A stretch of DNA of 63,911 nucleotides from Latescibacteria bacterium UBA6620. GTDB taxonomy: Bacteria; Latescibacterota; UBA2968. How positions within the stretch are numbered: position 1 is the first letter of the stretch; every line of letters starts with the position of its first letter. The stretch is taken from the NCBI GenBank assembly GCA_002433075.1, contig DJHM01000045.1, positions 14,190-78,100 on the forward strand, given 5' to 3'. Positions 43,197 through 52,783 of this stretch are shown in pieces. The notes beneath the pieces are model-generated. The model worked only from the letters and a program-made list of their open reading frames with translations, did not search any database and was not told the origin of the DNA. The position numbers and the translations under genes are program-made.

Positions 43197-46073
43197 ATGA
43201 ACGATGCCCCCCTTGCTGGGCTGGAAACTGCGCTGCAGGACCGTCTCGAAGGCGAATTCAGAAGCGACCAAGCAACGCGGATTCTCTACAGCACCGATGC
43301 GAGCATGTATGAAATGCACCCTCTTGGCGTTGCTTTTCCTAAAAACGTCGAGGACGTGCTGGTAGCGGTCAAGACCGCCAACGAGCTTGGTATTCCCATC
43401 GTTGCCAGGGGGGGAGGCACTGGGCTCGCGGGACAAACCGTAGGAACCGGTCTGATTATCGATTTCTCGAAGTACATGAACGAGGTAATCGAATTCAATG
43501 CGGAGGAACGTTGGGTTCGAGTGCAGCCAGGTGTTGTACTGGACGATCTCAACGCTTTTCTGAAACCGCATGGTCTGCACTTTGCGCCGGATGTGGCGAC
43601 CAGCAGTCGAGCAACGATCGGCGGAATGGTCTCGAATAATTCTGCAGGTGCGCATTCGGTCAAATATGGCAAGACGATCGATCACGTCATCGCGCTTGGG
43701 ATGATTTTGGCCGATGGAAGCCAGACCCACTGGTCGACCATGTCGAAGGCCCAAGTTGGCGCAAAGATGGAGCAACGAGACCTCGAGGGCCGGATCTTCA
43801 GGGAAGTCATTAAACTCGCCCGTGTTCACGCGACAGAAATCGAGCGTCGATATCCCAAGATCCTTAGAAGGGTGGGGGGCTACAACCTCGACGCTTTTGT
43901 GGATCCCGCCGAGGACATCAACATGTGCCGCATGGTCGTCGGGTCGGAAGGCACGCTCGCGACGATCACGGAGGCTACACTTAATCTGGAGCCACTGCCC
44001 CAAGCAAAGGTGCTGGGCGTCATTCAGTTCAAGGGGCTGGTCGAATCGATGCGAGCCGTCGCTCCGATCCTGGAGACGGCGCCAGCTGCGGTCGAACTGA
44101 TCGATAAGATGATCCTGGACCAGACAAAGGGGTCGCTTTCACTGTCTTCCCAGCGAGCGTGGGTAGACGGTGATCCGGAGGCTGTGCTCGCGGTGGAGTA
44201 TTACGGCGATTCCGTAGACGAGCTCAACCCCAAGCTGGATGAACTGGAAAAGCTGCTCGAGAGCCTTGGCCTCGGCTATGCGTTTCACCGCGCCATAGAG
44301 GCGGAGGAGCAGGCCAAGGTCTGGAACGTGCGTAAAGCGGGGCTTGGGCTGCTCATGGGGATCATCGGGGATGCGAAACCGGTCGCCTTCGTTGAGGATG
44401 CAGCGGTTTCTCCCGAAAAACTCCCCGGATACATCGAAGAATTCGAGCAGATCGTCCGTGCTCACGACACGACGGCGGGCTACTATGCGCATGCCAGTGT
44501 GGGATTGCTCCACATCAGGCCCGTTGTCAACATCAAATCCGCGAGCGGCATCGCCAAGATGCGATCGATCGCCGAACAGGTTCGCGACCTGGTCCTGAAG
44601 TATGGCGGAGCCGTCAGCGGCGAGCACGGCGATGGTCTGGTTCGCAGTTGCTGGAACGAACAGATGTTCGGGCCCACGCTTTACAACGCTTTTCGGGAGC
44701 TCAAGAGAGCGTTCGACCCAGAGGGACTCCGTAATCCCGGAAAGATCGTGGATGCTCCTATGATGACAGAGAATCTCAGATACGGGGCAGAGTATCAATC
44801 GATCGAACCTCACACTCATTTTGACTTTTCATCACAGGGCGGCTTCGGTCGAGCCATTGAGATGTGCAACGGCGTAGGGGAGTGTCGAAAAAAGCTGGTT
44901 GGTACGATGTGCCCATCTTACATGGCAACGAGGGACGAAGTCGATTCGACACGGGGACGGGCAAACGCGCTACGGGCCGCCATCTCAGGTAAGCTCGATG
45001 GGGGACTTACAGACCCGATCGTTCACGATGTGCTGGATCTTTGCCTCGAGTGCAAGGCCTGCAAGTCGGAGTGTCCATCGAATGTGGACATGGCCAAGCT
45101 CAAGTACGAATTCCTGGCACACTACTACGCCGAGCACGGCACCCCACTCCGAGCCTGGGTCTTCGGGAATATCGACGCCATCAACCGACTTGGGTGTCTG
45201 TTCGCACCTTTCTCGAACTGGATTGCCCGGAGCCCTCTGTCCAAACTCGGCATGAAATGGCTTGGCATTGCCGAACAACGCACACTTCCACCGTTTGCGA
45301 ATCAGACGCTCACGTCCCGACTGAGCCGCCGGAAGACCAGGAAATCCGAGAAGAAAGTCGTTTTGTTCAATGACACTTACTTGAACTACAACTATCCCGA
45401 AATCGGGATGTCGACCGTTGGCGTCCTCGAGGCCGCAGGCTACGAGGTGCTGGTTCCTGATCGAAAGTGTTGTGGGCGACCCATGTTGACGGCGGGCATG
45501 GTCGACGACGTGAAGGCCAACGCGCGCTTCAACATCAGTCAATTGCACCCTTTCGTCCAAGACGGTATTCCCATTGTGGGTATCGAACCCAGCTGCGTCT
45601 CCATGTTAACCGACGACTATGTGGACCTCATCGATTCCAAAGAAACAAGACAGGTCGCCGCTCACGTTCGGACGTTCGAGAGTTTTCTTCACGATCTCAT
45701 AACGGAAGGTGAAGTGGAGATCCCCTTCTCCAATGAAAAGAGGGACATTCTCGTCCATGGTCATTGTCACCAGAAGGCCCTTTGGGGGATCGGTCCTTCT
45801 CTGACAATCCTGAATTCGCCACCCGGGTTCGAAGCTCGCCCAATCGACTCTGCCTGTTGTGGAATGGCCGGAGCTTTTGGGTATGAAGCCGAACACTACG
45901 ACATCTCGCTGAAGATTGGAGAGCCGCGCCTTCTCGACGTCGTCCGACAGGCCGGCCCTGGAACGGAGATCGTTGCCGCCGGGCTTTCTTGCCGAGAGCA
46001 GATTCTCCACGCCACCGGGCGCCGGGCACGGCATCCCGCTGAGGTTCTCTGGGAGGTCGTGAAGTCGTCTTGA
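43197..46073 (+). CDS. FAD- and Fe-S-containing 2-hydroxyacid dehydrogenase (YdiJ/GlcD-GlcF-like fusion)
   Basis: A 958-residue membrane-associated oxidoreductase. Residues 1-460 are a PCMH-type FAD domain with its C-terminal cap (PIVARGGGTGLAGQ, ATIGGMVSNNSAGAHS, SEGTLATI, GEHGDGLVRS). Two ferredoxin-type clusters follow (C-N-G-V-G-E-C with CPSYM; CLECKACKSECP), then CCG domains (KCCGRPML, HCHQKALWG, SACCGMAGAFG). The layout matches YdiJ, which oxidises D-2-hydroxyglutarate or D-lactate. ATG 43197 with RBS GGAGG is preferred over an upstream frame crossing the terminator. Confidence 0.9.
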   Translation: MNDAPLAGLETALQDRLEGEFRSDQATRILYSTDASMYEMHPLGVAFPKNVEDVLVAVKTANELGIPIVARGGGTGLAGQTVGTGLIIDFSKYMNEVIEFNAEERWVRVQPGVVLDDLNAFLKPHGLHFAPDVATSSRATIGGMVSNNSAGAHSVKYGKTIDHVIALGMILADGSQTHWSTMSKAQVGAKMEQRDLEGRIFREVIKLARVHATEIERRYPKILRRVGGYNLDAFVDPAEDINMCRMVVGSEGTLATITEATLNLEPLPQAKVLGVIQFKGLVESMRAVAPILETAPAAVELIDKMILDQTKGSLSLSSQRAWVDGDPEAVLAVEYYGDSVDELNPKLDELEKLLESLGLGYAFHRAIEAEEQAKVWNVRKAGLGLLMGIIGDAKPVAFVEDAAVSPEKLPGYIEEFEQIVRAHDTTAGYYAHASVGLLHIRPVVNIKSASGIAKMRSIAEQVRDLVLKYGGAVSGEHGDGLVRSCWNEQMFGPTLYNAFRELKRAFDPEGLRNPGKIVDAPMMTENLRYGAEYQSIEPHTHFDFSSQGGFGRAIEMCNGVGECRKKLVGTMCPSYMATRDEVDSTRGRANALRAAISGKLDGGLTDPIVHDVLDLCLECKACKSECPSNVDMAKLKYEFLAHYYAEHGTPLRAWVFGNIDAINRLGCLFAPFSNWIARSPLSKLGMKWLGIAEQRTLPPFANQTLTSRLSRRKTRKSEKKVVLFNDTYLNYNYPEIGMSTVGVLEAAGYEVLVPDRKCCGRPMLTAGMVDDVKANARFNISQLHPFVQDGIPIVGIEPSCVSMLTDDYVDLIDSKETRQVAAHVRTFESFLHDLITEGEVEIPFSNEKRDILVHGHCHQKALWGIGPSLTILNSPPGFEARPIDSACCGMAGAFGYEAEHYDISLKIGEPRLLDVVRQAGPGTEIVAAGLSCREQILHATGRRARHPAEVLWEVVKSS

Positions 46074-46354
46074 CAGAACGCCAAAGGCGCTACTTCCTCG
46101 TTGCAGGTCGGGTGCAGGGTGTTGGGTTTCGTTACTTCACCCGTGCCACCGCGTGCGAGCTTGGACTTGGTGGGTTTGTGCGAAACCGTCCCGACGGCCT
46201 TGTCGAAATCGAGGTTGAAGGGGAAGTTGTCGCGATGGGCGAATTTGAAAAGGCTGTACGAAAAGGTCCCCCGGGTGCCCGCGTCGAAACCTTCACGACG
46301 GAGCCAAGGCCACTGGCCGCATCCAGTCCACGGGAATTCACGATCGCTGTGTGA
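46070..46354 (+). CDS. acyP: Acylphosphatase
   Basis: A 94-residue acylphosphatase, hydrolysing acyl phosphates. The catalytic Arg is in VQGVGFRYF (near 22) and the Asn in GFVRNRPDG (near 39). TTG start overlapping the preceding stop by four bases. Confidence 0.92.
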   Translation: MTERQRRYFLVAGRVQGVGFRYFTRATACELGLGGFVRNRPDGLVEIEVEGEVVAMGEFEKAVRKGPPGARVETFTTEPRPLAASSPREFTIAV

Positions 46355-46369
46355 CGCATTGGAGACTTC

Positions 46370-46885
46370 TTGCCAGATATAGAGCGCTTTATCAGAGACA
46401 TCCCCGATTTCCCCAAGCCGGGTATCGTTTTCAAAGACATCACGACTCTCCTGGCCGATCCAACCGCCTTGGATCTCGCCTTGTCGACACTCACAGAGCC
46501 GTATCTGACGACCGATCTCTCAAAGGTCATAGGCATCGAGTCCCGTGGGTTCATCTTCGGCGCAGCGATGGCGCGATCGCTCGGGGCGGGATTCGTGCCA
46601 ATCCGAAAGCCTGGAAAGCTACCGGCTCGCACCCGATCCGTTTCCTACGAGCTCGAGTACGGGCAGGACACGATTGAAATTCACGAAGACGCGGTCCAAA
46701 AAGGGGAACGTGTTCTTCTGGTCGACGATCTATTGGCGACTGGCGGAACGATGGCGGCGGCGTGCGAGCTTGTCGACTCGCTGGGTGCGGAGATCGTCGG
46801 AATCGCGTTTTTGATCGAACTCAGATTCCTCGGTGGGCGCGAAAAACTGGGTTCAAGAGAGATCTTCTCCGCGATCGAATATTGA
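46370..46885 (+). CDS. apt: Adenine phosphoribosyltransferase
   Basis: A 171-residue purine-salvage enzyme making AMP from adenine and PRPP. It has PGIVFKDITTLLADP, IESRGFIFGAA, the flexible-loop region VPIRKPGKLP, and the PRPP motif VLLVDDLLATGGT (near 123). TTG start. Length is normal. Confidence 0.94.
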   Translation: MPDIERFIRDIPDFPKPGIVFKDITTLLADPTALDLALSTLTEPYLTTDLSKVIGIESRGFIFGAAMARSLGAGFVPIRKPGKLPARTRSVSYELEYGQDTIEIHEDAVQKGERVLLVDDLLATGGTMAAACELVDSLGAEIVGIAFLIELRFLGGREKLGSREIFSAIEY

Positions 46886-46903
46886 CCCTGCAGTTGCCGT
46901 GGC

Positions 46904-46932
46904 TTGACCCCGTTTGGGTCGGCCTTTATATT
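46904..46932 (+). promoter_or_regulatory. Strong promoter of the tRNA gene
   Basis: TTGACC (46904-46909) and TATATT (46927-46932) with a 17-base spacer, ending 10 bases before the tRNA. The GC-rich stretch CCGCGGCG after the -10 is typical of stringently controlled stable-RNA promoters. Confidence 0.8.
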
Positions 46933-46942
46933 CCGCGGCGAG

Positions 46943-47018
46943 GCCCCTGTAGCTCAGAGGATAGAGTAGCGGATTCCTAATCCGTTGGTCGGGCGTTCGA
47001 GTCGCCCCAGGGGCACCA
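46943..47018 (+). tRNA. tRNA-Arg (anticodon CCT)
   Basis: A 76-base tRNA with encoded CCA. Acceptor stem GCCCCTG/CAGGGGC, D arm GCTC-GAGT, anticodon stem GCGGA/TCCGT around loop TTCCTAA (anticodon CCT, reading AGG), T arm GGGCG-TTCGAGT-CGCCC. Confidence 0.95.
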
Positions 47019-47032
47019 AATTGTATCACGCC

Positions 47033-47065
47033 GGCTCTCGAGTCCTCGAGGGCCGTGACTGTTTT
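47033..47065 (+). terminator. Candidate terminator after the tRNA
   Basis: A stem GGCTCTCGAG/CTCGAGGGCC (one G-T pair) starts 14 bases after the tRNA, with TTTT seven bases beyond the stem. The gap to the T-run makes it a weaker call. Confidence 0.45.
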
Positions 47066-47110
47066 CGGGGGGCGACCGCGATATGCAACCTGCGACGACC
47101 GCACTGCTGC

Positions 47111-47509
47111 ATGGCAGATAAGGACCACCTGAAGCTCCTGGCTCCGGGTGCCGAAGACTGGAACGCCTGGAGAGACGAGAACCCGAGTCTAAGGCCGGAC
47201 CTGAGTGTGGCAGACCTCACTGCCAAAAAATTTTCCGGTTTCAACCTCAAACAGGCGAATCTCGCCTGGGGTGATTTGCGTGAGGCTCGGTGCGAGTGTA
47301 CCGATTTGAGCGGAGCCGATCTTGTGGACGCCAATCTCCGAAAAGGTACGTTCAGGGCGTCGCATTTTAACGCGTGCAAGATGAAGAAGGCCTACCTGGC
47401 AGAGTCGGACTTTTTCGCCCAAACCCTTCCCTTCACGATCGAAGACCAGCTTGAGGATCTGAGGCCCCTTTTTCAGGGCTACCTCTCCGCTGGCCCCGAA
47501 CAGGAATAA
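47111..47509 (+). CDS. Pentapeptide-repeat protein (short)
   Basis: A 132-residue protein. From about residue 37 it shows pentapeptide-like A/S-N/D-L-x-x repeats (FNLKQANLAWGDLREARCECTDLSG and ADLVDANLRKG in two pieces), which form a right-handed quadrilateral helix. Flanking parts are acidic. The start ATG 47111 lies shortly after the tRNA terminator. Function unknown; such proteins can bind gyrase or act as scaffolds. Confidence 0.72.
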   Translation: MADKDHLKLLAPGAEDWNAWRDENPSLRPDLSVADLTAKKFSGFNLKQANLAWGDLREARCECTDLSGADLVDANLRKGTFRASHFNACKMKKAYLAESDFFAQTLPFTIEDQLEDLRPLFQGYLSAGPEQE

Positions 47510-47514
47510 TATCC

Positions 47515-47958
47515 ATGTCTGTGAACCAGCTTACGCCCCCTGAAGCGAAACAATATCTGGACGAAAACCCTGATGCGGTCTATCTCGACGTCCGCACGGA
47601 GCCTGAGTTCGCAAGCGGTCATCCCCCTGGGGCTATCAACATCCCGGTAGCGCTTCCAGGCCCAGGTGGGCAGATGATGCCCAACGGGGAGTTCCTCGAG
47701 CTCGTGTCAAAGGTCCTGGAAAAGGATCGGGCAGTGGTATGCGGGTGTCAGGTCGGGGGACGATCCCAAATGGCGGCGAACCTCATGGAGCAGGCAGGCT
47801 ACACGAATCTCACCAACATGCTCGGCGGTTTCGGCGGCCTGCAAGACCCCGCAACGGGTGAAGTCATCCCCGGCTGGGAAGACGAGGGGTTCGAAGTGGA
47901 AACTGAGGTGAACGACGAAAATTCCTACAGTGCCCTAAGGCAGAAAGCCGCCGGGTAA
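47515..47958 (+). CDS. Rhodanese-domain sulfurtransferase
   Basis: A 147-residue single-domain rhodanese. It has YLDVRTEPEFASGHPPGAINIP near 24 and the active-site loop VVCGCQVGGRS near 75, in which the catalytic Cys begins C-x-V-G-G-R-S. A C-terminal acidic extension follows the domain. It lies five bases after the pentapeptide-repeat gene, so they are co-transcribed. Confidence 0.88.
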   Translation: MSVNQLTPPEAKQYLDENPDAVYLDVRTEPEFASGHPPGAINIPVALPGPGGQMMPNGEFLELVSKVLEKDRAVVCGCQVGGRSQMAANLMEQAGYTNLTNMLGGFGGLQDPATGEVIPGWEDEGFEVETEVNDENSYSALRQKAAG

Positions 47959-48010
47959 ACCGCAACGCCCACCTTGGCTCGCCCTCTGGCGAGTTGGCTG
48001 TCCCACTCAC

Positions 48011-49024
48011 TTGCCCAAGCAAATCCGCAAACTCTGGATCCGGCCCGAGGACATCACCGGTTGTGATCGGTTACTCGATCTGGGTGATGGCGGCCCTCCA
48101 ACTCAAAGTCTTCGTGGATCACACTTTGTTTCCAGCAACGTCAAGTGGGTGAATCAGGCCCGTGAGCGTGGCCCCGCAGACGCCGTAGACAGCCTCGCTG
48201 ACCTGCCAGATGTATCATTCGACGCCGCAGTGTATGCTCCAGCGCCCGCCGAGACCAAGCCCAGAGTATTCGAGTGGATCGATGGTGTACACTCTCGATT
48301 GGCGGAGGGCGGCCGCTTTTACCTGGGAGGGGAGCGACATCGGGGAGTCGAAAGTTATCGCAGGAGGGCAGAAGACGTATTCGGGTCAGCAACGAAGGTC
48401 AGGCAAGTCGGGAGGCGTAGAGTGTACTGCGCTCGCAAGGGGAGGCGCTCGGGCGTTGCTGAGATCCAGACAAGTTATCGATTCGAATGCTCCATCCAGG
48501 GCGATTCCTTCAGTTTCGTGACCCGCGCAGGTGTATTTTCACGAGATCATGTGGACCCCGGAACCCGACTTCTCCTGGATGCAATCCCACCGTGCCAAGG
48601 CAAGGCCCTCTTGGACGTGGGGTGCGGGTACGGTGCTCTCGGGATTGCCCTCGCGCGTAGGGGGGCTATCGTAACCATGACCGACGTAGATGTCCGGTCC
48701 ACACGGTGCGCGGAAGAAAACGCGAAAGCATCTGGCGCCAGCACCTCGATCGTGACCGCCGATCTATACGATGGCGTGGAGGGCCACCGTTTCGATGTCA
48801 TCGTCTCGAATCCGCCATTTCATTCCGGTCTCTCATTCGCGCGGCCTTTCGTCGAAGGGGCACGCAGGCACCTGAACCCGGGCGGCCGAATCTGGATGGT
48901 TGTCATGCGGACAGAACCGTATACCCTTCAGCTCGAGCGATATATAGGGGAGGTCCGAACGGCGGTGGATGAGGGCGGGTATCGCGTACTTAATGCGACA
49001 CTGAGCGATAGCCTCGGTGCTTGA
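48011..49024 (+). CDS. RsmC/RlmG-like SAM methyltransferase
   Basis: A 337-residue protein with two Rossmann-like halves, as in the 16S/23S guanine-N2 methylases RsmC and RlmG. The N-terminal half is degenerate. The C-terminal half has FSRDHVDPGTRLLL, the SAM motif LLDVGCGYGALG (near 203) and the catalytic VSNPPFHSG (near 262). A role in rRNA modification is likely; which guanine is unknown. TTG start is preceded by a short gap. Confidence 0.82.
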   Translation: MPKQIRKLWIRPEDITGCDRLLDLGDGGPPTQSLRGSHFVSSNVKWVNQARERGPADAVDSLADLPDVSFDAAVYAPAPAETKPRVFEWIDGVHSRLAEGGRFYLGGERHRGVESYRRRAEDVFGSATKVRQVGRRRVYCARKGRRSGVAEIQTSYRFECSIQGDSFSFVTRAGVFSRDHVDPGTRLLLDAIPPCQGKALLDVGCGYGALGIALARRGAIVTMTDVDVRSTRCAEENAKASGASTSIVTADLYDGVEGHRFDVIVSNPPFHSGLSFARPFVEGARRHLNPGGRIWMVVMRTEPYTLQLERYIGEVRTAVDEGGYRVLNATLSDSLGA

Positions 49025-49133
49025 CACCTGTGTGGGGCCTCCATATCGTTAGCGAGGTTCGGACGCGCGATGCTCCCATGCCGCGTTTCACCGGATCAGA
49101 CTCAATCCCCATCCTGTAAGAGGAGGATTAGAC

Positions 49134-50006
49134 TTGTACGACTTCGAATACGCTACGCCCACCACGGTGGACGAGGCGGTTTCGATTCTGGCTGAGAACG
49201 GCGAGGACGCACGCATCCTGGCCGGAGGCACGGACATCATCGCTCAGCTCAAAGAGAACCGTCGCGTAAAGGTTCTGGTGGATGTGAAGAAGATTCAGGA
49301 GACGACTGCTCTATCTTATCACTCTGCAGCCGGACTCAGTGTGGGTGCCGCGGTTCCTTGCTGCGAAGCCTACGAGACCGAAGAGATCGCGGCGGCCTAT
49401 CCGGGCCTGACGGATGCGATGACGCTGATCGGGTCGATTCAGATCCAGAGCCGCGCAACGATCACCGGAAACCTGTGTAACTCTTCACCCGCCGCCGACT
49501 CGATTCCGGCCATGATAGCGCTGGGTGCGGTCGCCAAAATCGTGGGACCCAACGGAGAACGTGAAGTCGCAGTCGACTCTTTCTGCACGGGCCCTGGCCA
49601 GAACGTTCTGGAAAACGGGGAGTTCGTCCTTTCGGTTCATTTTCCAGCTCCGGCGGCGAATTCGGGCGGATTCTTCCTTCGGTTCATTCCCCGCAACGAA
49701 ATGGACATCGCCGTGGCCAATGCGGCCGCCTATGTCGTCTTGAACGACGCGAAGACCCATTTTGAATCGGCACGGTTGGCAGTCGGTGCGGTGGCTCCCA
49801 CGCCCCTCCTGATCGAAGAAGCGGGTTCGCTCCTGGCGGGGAAGGAAATCGACGACGACATCATCCAGCAGGCCGCCGACCTTGCCAAGGGGCAGGCCAA
49901 TCCGATCACCGACATGCGAGGCACGGTGGAGCAGCGTATTCACCTTGCCGGTGTACTGAGCAAGCGCGCCATCAACGGCGCCGTCCAGAGAGCAAAGGAG
50001 TCTTGA
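49134..50006 (+). CDS. Molybdenum hydroxylase, FAD-binding subunit (CoxM/XdhB type)
   Basis: A 290-residue FAD subunit of a xanthine-dehydrogenase-family enzyme, passing electrons from the Fe-S subunit. It has ILAGGTDIIAQL near 30, and the FAD motif TITGNLCNSSPAADS near 117, then the C-terminal CO-dehydrogenase flavoprotein domain. TTG start with GAGGAGG. First gene of a three-subunit operon in the order M-S-L. Confidence 0.9.
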   Translation: MYDFEYATPTTVDEAVSILAENGEDARILAGGTDIIAQLKENRRVKVLVDVKKIQETTALSYHSAAGLSVGAAVPCCEAYETEEIAAAYPGLTDAMTLIGSIQIQSRATITGNLCNSSPAADSIPAMIALGAVAKIVGPNGEREVAVDSFCTGPGQNVLENGEFVLSVHFPAPAANSGGFFLRFIPRNEMDIAVANAAAYVVLNDAKTHFESARLAVGAVAPTPLLIEEAGSLLAGKEIDDDIIQQAADLAKGQANPITDMRGTVEQRIHLAGVLSKRAINGAVQRAKES

Positions 50007-50009
50007 TCC

Positions 50010-50489
50010 ATGGCGCGCAAAACGCACGTCACAACGACGATTAACGGCGAGGAGACTCAGTTTCTCTGCGAGCCGAGGAACACGCTTTTAGAGGTGTTGC
50101 GAGACGACTTGGACCTGACGGGGTCCAAAGAGGGCTGCGGCAACGGCAACTGCGGCGCCTGTAGTGTTATCCTGAACGGACGGGTTGTGGATTCGTGTCT
50201 CGTTCTGGCCGTCGAAACAGAGGGCGCGGACGTTCAGACCATTGAAGGCGTCGCGACTCCCGAGGGTCTCCACCCACTGCAGCAGAAATTCCTGGAACAC
50301 GCAGCCTTGCAATGCGGTATCTGCACGCCAGGATTCATTGTGGCGGCCAAAGCTCTGCTCGACAGAGAGCCGAATCCGTCGGAAGAACGGATCCGCCTGT
50401 GGCTAGCCGGCAACCTTTGCCGATGCACTGGCTACGATAAAATCATCCGCGCCGTCATGGATGCGGCGGAGACGATGGAGACGGCGTAA
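50010..50489 (+). CDS. Molybdenum hydroxylase, 2Fe-2S subunit (CoxS/XdhC type)
   Basis: A 159-residue subunit with two [2Fe-2S] centres: plant-ferredoxin type (GCGNGNCGACSV near 43, plus Cys in VDSCL) and the four-helix type (CGICTPGF near 103, NLCRCTGY near 136). Length and motif order are standard. It links the Mo and FAD subunits. The stop shares one base with the next start (TAATG). Confidence 0.94.
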   Translation: MARKTHVTTTINGEETQFLCEPRNTLLEVLRDDLDLTGSKEGCGNGNCGACSVILNGRVVDSCLVLAVETEGADVQTIEGVATPEGLHPLQQKFLEHAALQCGICTPGFIVAAKALLDREPNPSEERIRLWLAGNLCRCTGYDKIIRAVMDAAETMETA

Positions 50490-52780
50490 TGGCTACGAAG
50501 ACCGAAGACTACCTCGGAAAGACTGACTACAAGGTTGTCGGAACTCGGCCGATTCGGCACGACGGCACCGACAAGGTGACAGGTAGGGCGATCTACGGTG
50601 CAGACGTCCGTATGTCGGGACTGCTCTACGGAAAAGTACTCCGCAGTCCCCACGCCCACGCCAGGATCAAGTCGATCGACGTGAGCAAGGCCGAACAGCA
50701 CCCCGGTGTCAAGTCGATCATCACGGTGGCCGACCTTCCCCTTCAGGAGGACCGGATCGCGGAGCTTGGGGAGGGGGCTGCCAACCTGACCCACCTGCGA
50801 GCGAATGTGCTTGCGGACGACAAGGTGCTCTACCACGGCCATGCAGTTGCCGCCGTGGCTGCCACGTCTCTTAACGCCGCCGAGGAAGCGTTGCACCTGA
50901 TCGATGTCGACTACGAAGAGCTGGAACCCGTACTCGACGTCCGAAAAGCAATGGAGTCGGATGCACCCCTGTTGATCGAAAATCAGACCACCAGTTCGAT
51001 GGGGGAAGACACAGGAACCAAGAGCAACGTCTCAACGCACTTCCAGCACAAGCTCGGTGACGCAGAAGCGGCCTTCGCTGCCGCGGACATCGTAGTCGAG
51101 CGTGAGTTCGACACAGCAACTGTTCATCAGGGTTACATCGAGACCCACAATGCAACCGGCCACTGGAGTACCGATGGCACCGTGACCGTGTGGTGCAGCA
51201 CACAGGGCTCGTTCACAGTGCGCGAGCAGGTCGCACAGCTTCTCGATCTTTCGGTTTCACGGGTCAAGGTCGTCCCGACAGAAATCGGGGGGGGATTCGG
51301 CGGGAAAATCCGGGTCTATCTCGAGCCCTTGGCGGCAGTTCTGTCGAAGAAGACGGGGCGTCCGGTCCAGCTCGTCATGACCCGCGAGGAAGTCCTGCAG
51401 GCAACCGGCCCCACCGCCGGCTCTTACATACGGTGCAAGATGGGGGCGAAAAAAGACGGAAAACTCGTTGCAGCCGAAGCCTACTTGGCGTACGAGTCTG
51501 GCGGGTTCCCGGGCGCTTGGGCCGCTCCAGGGTCGATGTGCATCTTTGCGCCCTACGACATCGAGAATGTGACAATCGATGGGTATGAAGTTCTTGTAAA
51601 CAAGCCACAGACCATGGCCTATCGCGCACCAGGAGCCACGAACGCCGCGTTCGCCTCCGAAACCGTCATTGACGAGATCTGTGAAAAGCTGGGGACGGAC
51701 CCGCTCGAATTCCGTCTCGCCAACTCCTCCAAGGAAGGGACACGCAGAGCCGACGGCCCGGTCTTTCCGCGGATTGGACACGAGGAGTGCCTCAAGGCGG
51801 CCCTGAATCATCCGCACTATAAGAGTAAACTCGAGGGTCCCAATCGGGGTCGTGGAGTGGCTTCTGGGTTCTGGTTCAACGTGGGTCTCAAGTCGAGCGC
51901 GGCCGCAAGCGTAAACACCGACGGCACGGTCAGTCTCGTAGAGGGCTCGACAGACATCGGCGGTACCCGCACAAGTATCGCGATGCAATTAGCCGAGGTT
52001 CTTGGGATTCCGGCCGAAGACGTCAAGCCTTCTGTCGTCGACACAGATTCTGTGGGATATACCGATGTGACTGGTGGTAGCAGGACCACATTCGCAACAG
52101 GGTGGGCGGCTTACGAGGCCGCACAAGATATTCAACGCCAGACGATCGGCAGGGCGGCCAAGCTCTGGGAGATCTCGGAAGAGGATGTGACGTGCGAAGA
52201 AGGTGTATACAGATCCAAGTCCGACCCATCCAAATCGATGAGCTTCAAGGAATTGGCAGGAAAACTGGACGACACGGGGGGGCCACTCGTGGGCCGTGCA
52301 GCCGTGGATCCTGCAGGAGTGGGTGGAGCGTTCGCAACGATGATCGTCGATGTAGAAATCGATGAAGAGACTGGAAAGATTCAGATTCTGAGGGCAACGC
52401 TCTGTCAAGATGTCGGCAAGGCCATTCATCCGAGCTACGTCGAAGGACAGATGCAGGGTGGCGTTGCGCAGGGAATCGGATGGGCGATCAACGAAGAGTA
52501 TTTCTATAACGCCGACGGCCGCCTGGCCAACGGAAGCCTGCTCGATTATCGAATGCCCACGGCTCTCGACCTTCCACTTCTTGAGACGGAGATCGTGGAG
52601 GTGCCGAATCCCGGTCATCCCTACGGTGTGCGAGGAGTCGGTGAGGTCCCGATCATTCCACCCCCTGCAGCCGTCGCTAACGCGGTTTACCAGGCGATTG
52701 GTACTCGCATGGAGGTCCTCCCAATGTCCCCGGCCCGCATTCTCGAGGCGCTCTGGGCGAAGGGAAACGGCAAGAGCTGA
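50489..52780 (+). CDS. Molybdenum hydroxylase, Mo-binding large subunit (CoxL/XdhA type)
   Basis: A 763-residue molybdopterin-cytosine-dinucleotide subunit. It has IGGGFGGKI near 268, AYRAPGATNAAFASE near 377, and the catalytic Glu in VRGVGEVPIIPP near 716. The active-site loop is not the AYRCSFR of true CO dehydrogenase, so this is another aldehyde, purine or N-heterocycle oxidase. The substrate cannot be told. A MoaD-like gene follows by three bases. Confidence 0.92.
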   Translation: MATKTEDYLGKTDYKVVGTRPIRHDGTDKVTGRAIYGADVRMSGLLYGKVLRSPHAHARIKSIDVSKAEQHPGVKSIITVADLPLQEDRIAELGEGAANLTHLRANVLADDKVLYHGHAVAAVAATSLNAAEEALHLIDVDYEELEPVLDVRKAMESDAPLLIENQTTSSMGEDTGTKSNVSTHFQHKLGDAEAAFAAADIVVEREFDTATVHQGYIETHNATGHWSTDGTVTVWCSTQGSFTVREQVAQLLDLSVSRVKVVPTEIGGGFGGKIRVYLEPLAAVLSKKTGRPVQLVMTREEVLQATGPTAGSYIRCKMGAKKDGKLVAAEAYLAYESGGFPGAWAAPGSMCIFAPYDIENVTIDGYEVLVNKPQTMAYRAPGATNAAFASETVIDEICEKLGTDPLEFRLANSSKEGTRRADGPVFPRIGHEECLKAALNHPHYKSKLEGPNRGRGVASGFWFNVGLKSSAAASVNTDGTVSLVEGSTDIGGTRTSIAMQLAEVLGIPAEDVKPSVVDTDSVGYTDVTGGSRTTFATGWAAYEAAQDIQRQTIGRAAKLWEISEEDVTCEEGVYRSKSDPSKSMSFKELAGKLDDTGGPLVGRAAVDPAGVGGAFATMIVDVEIDEETGKIQILRATLCQDVGKAIHPSYVEGQMQGGVAQGIGWAINEEYFYNADGRLANGSLLDYRMPTALDLPLLETEIVEVPNPGHPYGVRGVGEVPIIPPPAAVANAVYQAIGTRMEVLPMSPARILEALWAKGNGKS

Positions 52781-52783
52781 TCG

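Noticed and set aside
43149..44003. 284-residue open frame antisense to the FAD/Fe-S dehydrogenase
   Set aside because: Lies wholly within a well-supported gene and shows no domain.
50489..52780. Aerobic CO dehydrogenase
   Set aside because: The active-site loop AYRCSFR of form I CO dehydrogenase is absent; the loop reads AYRAPGAT.
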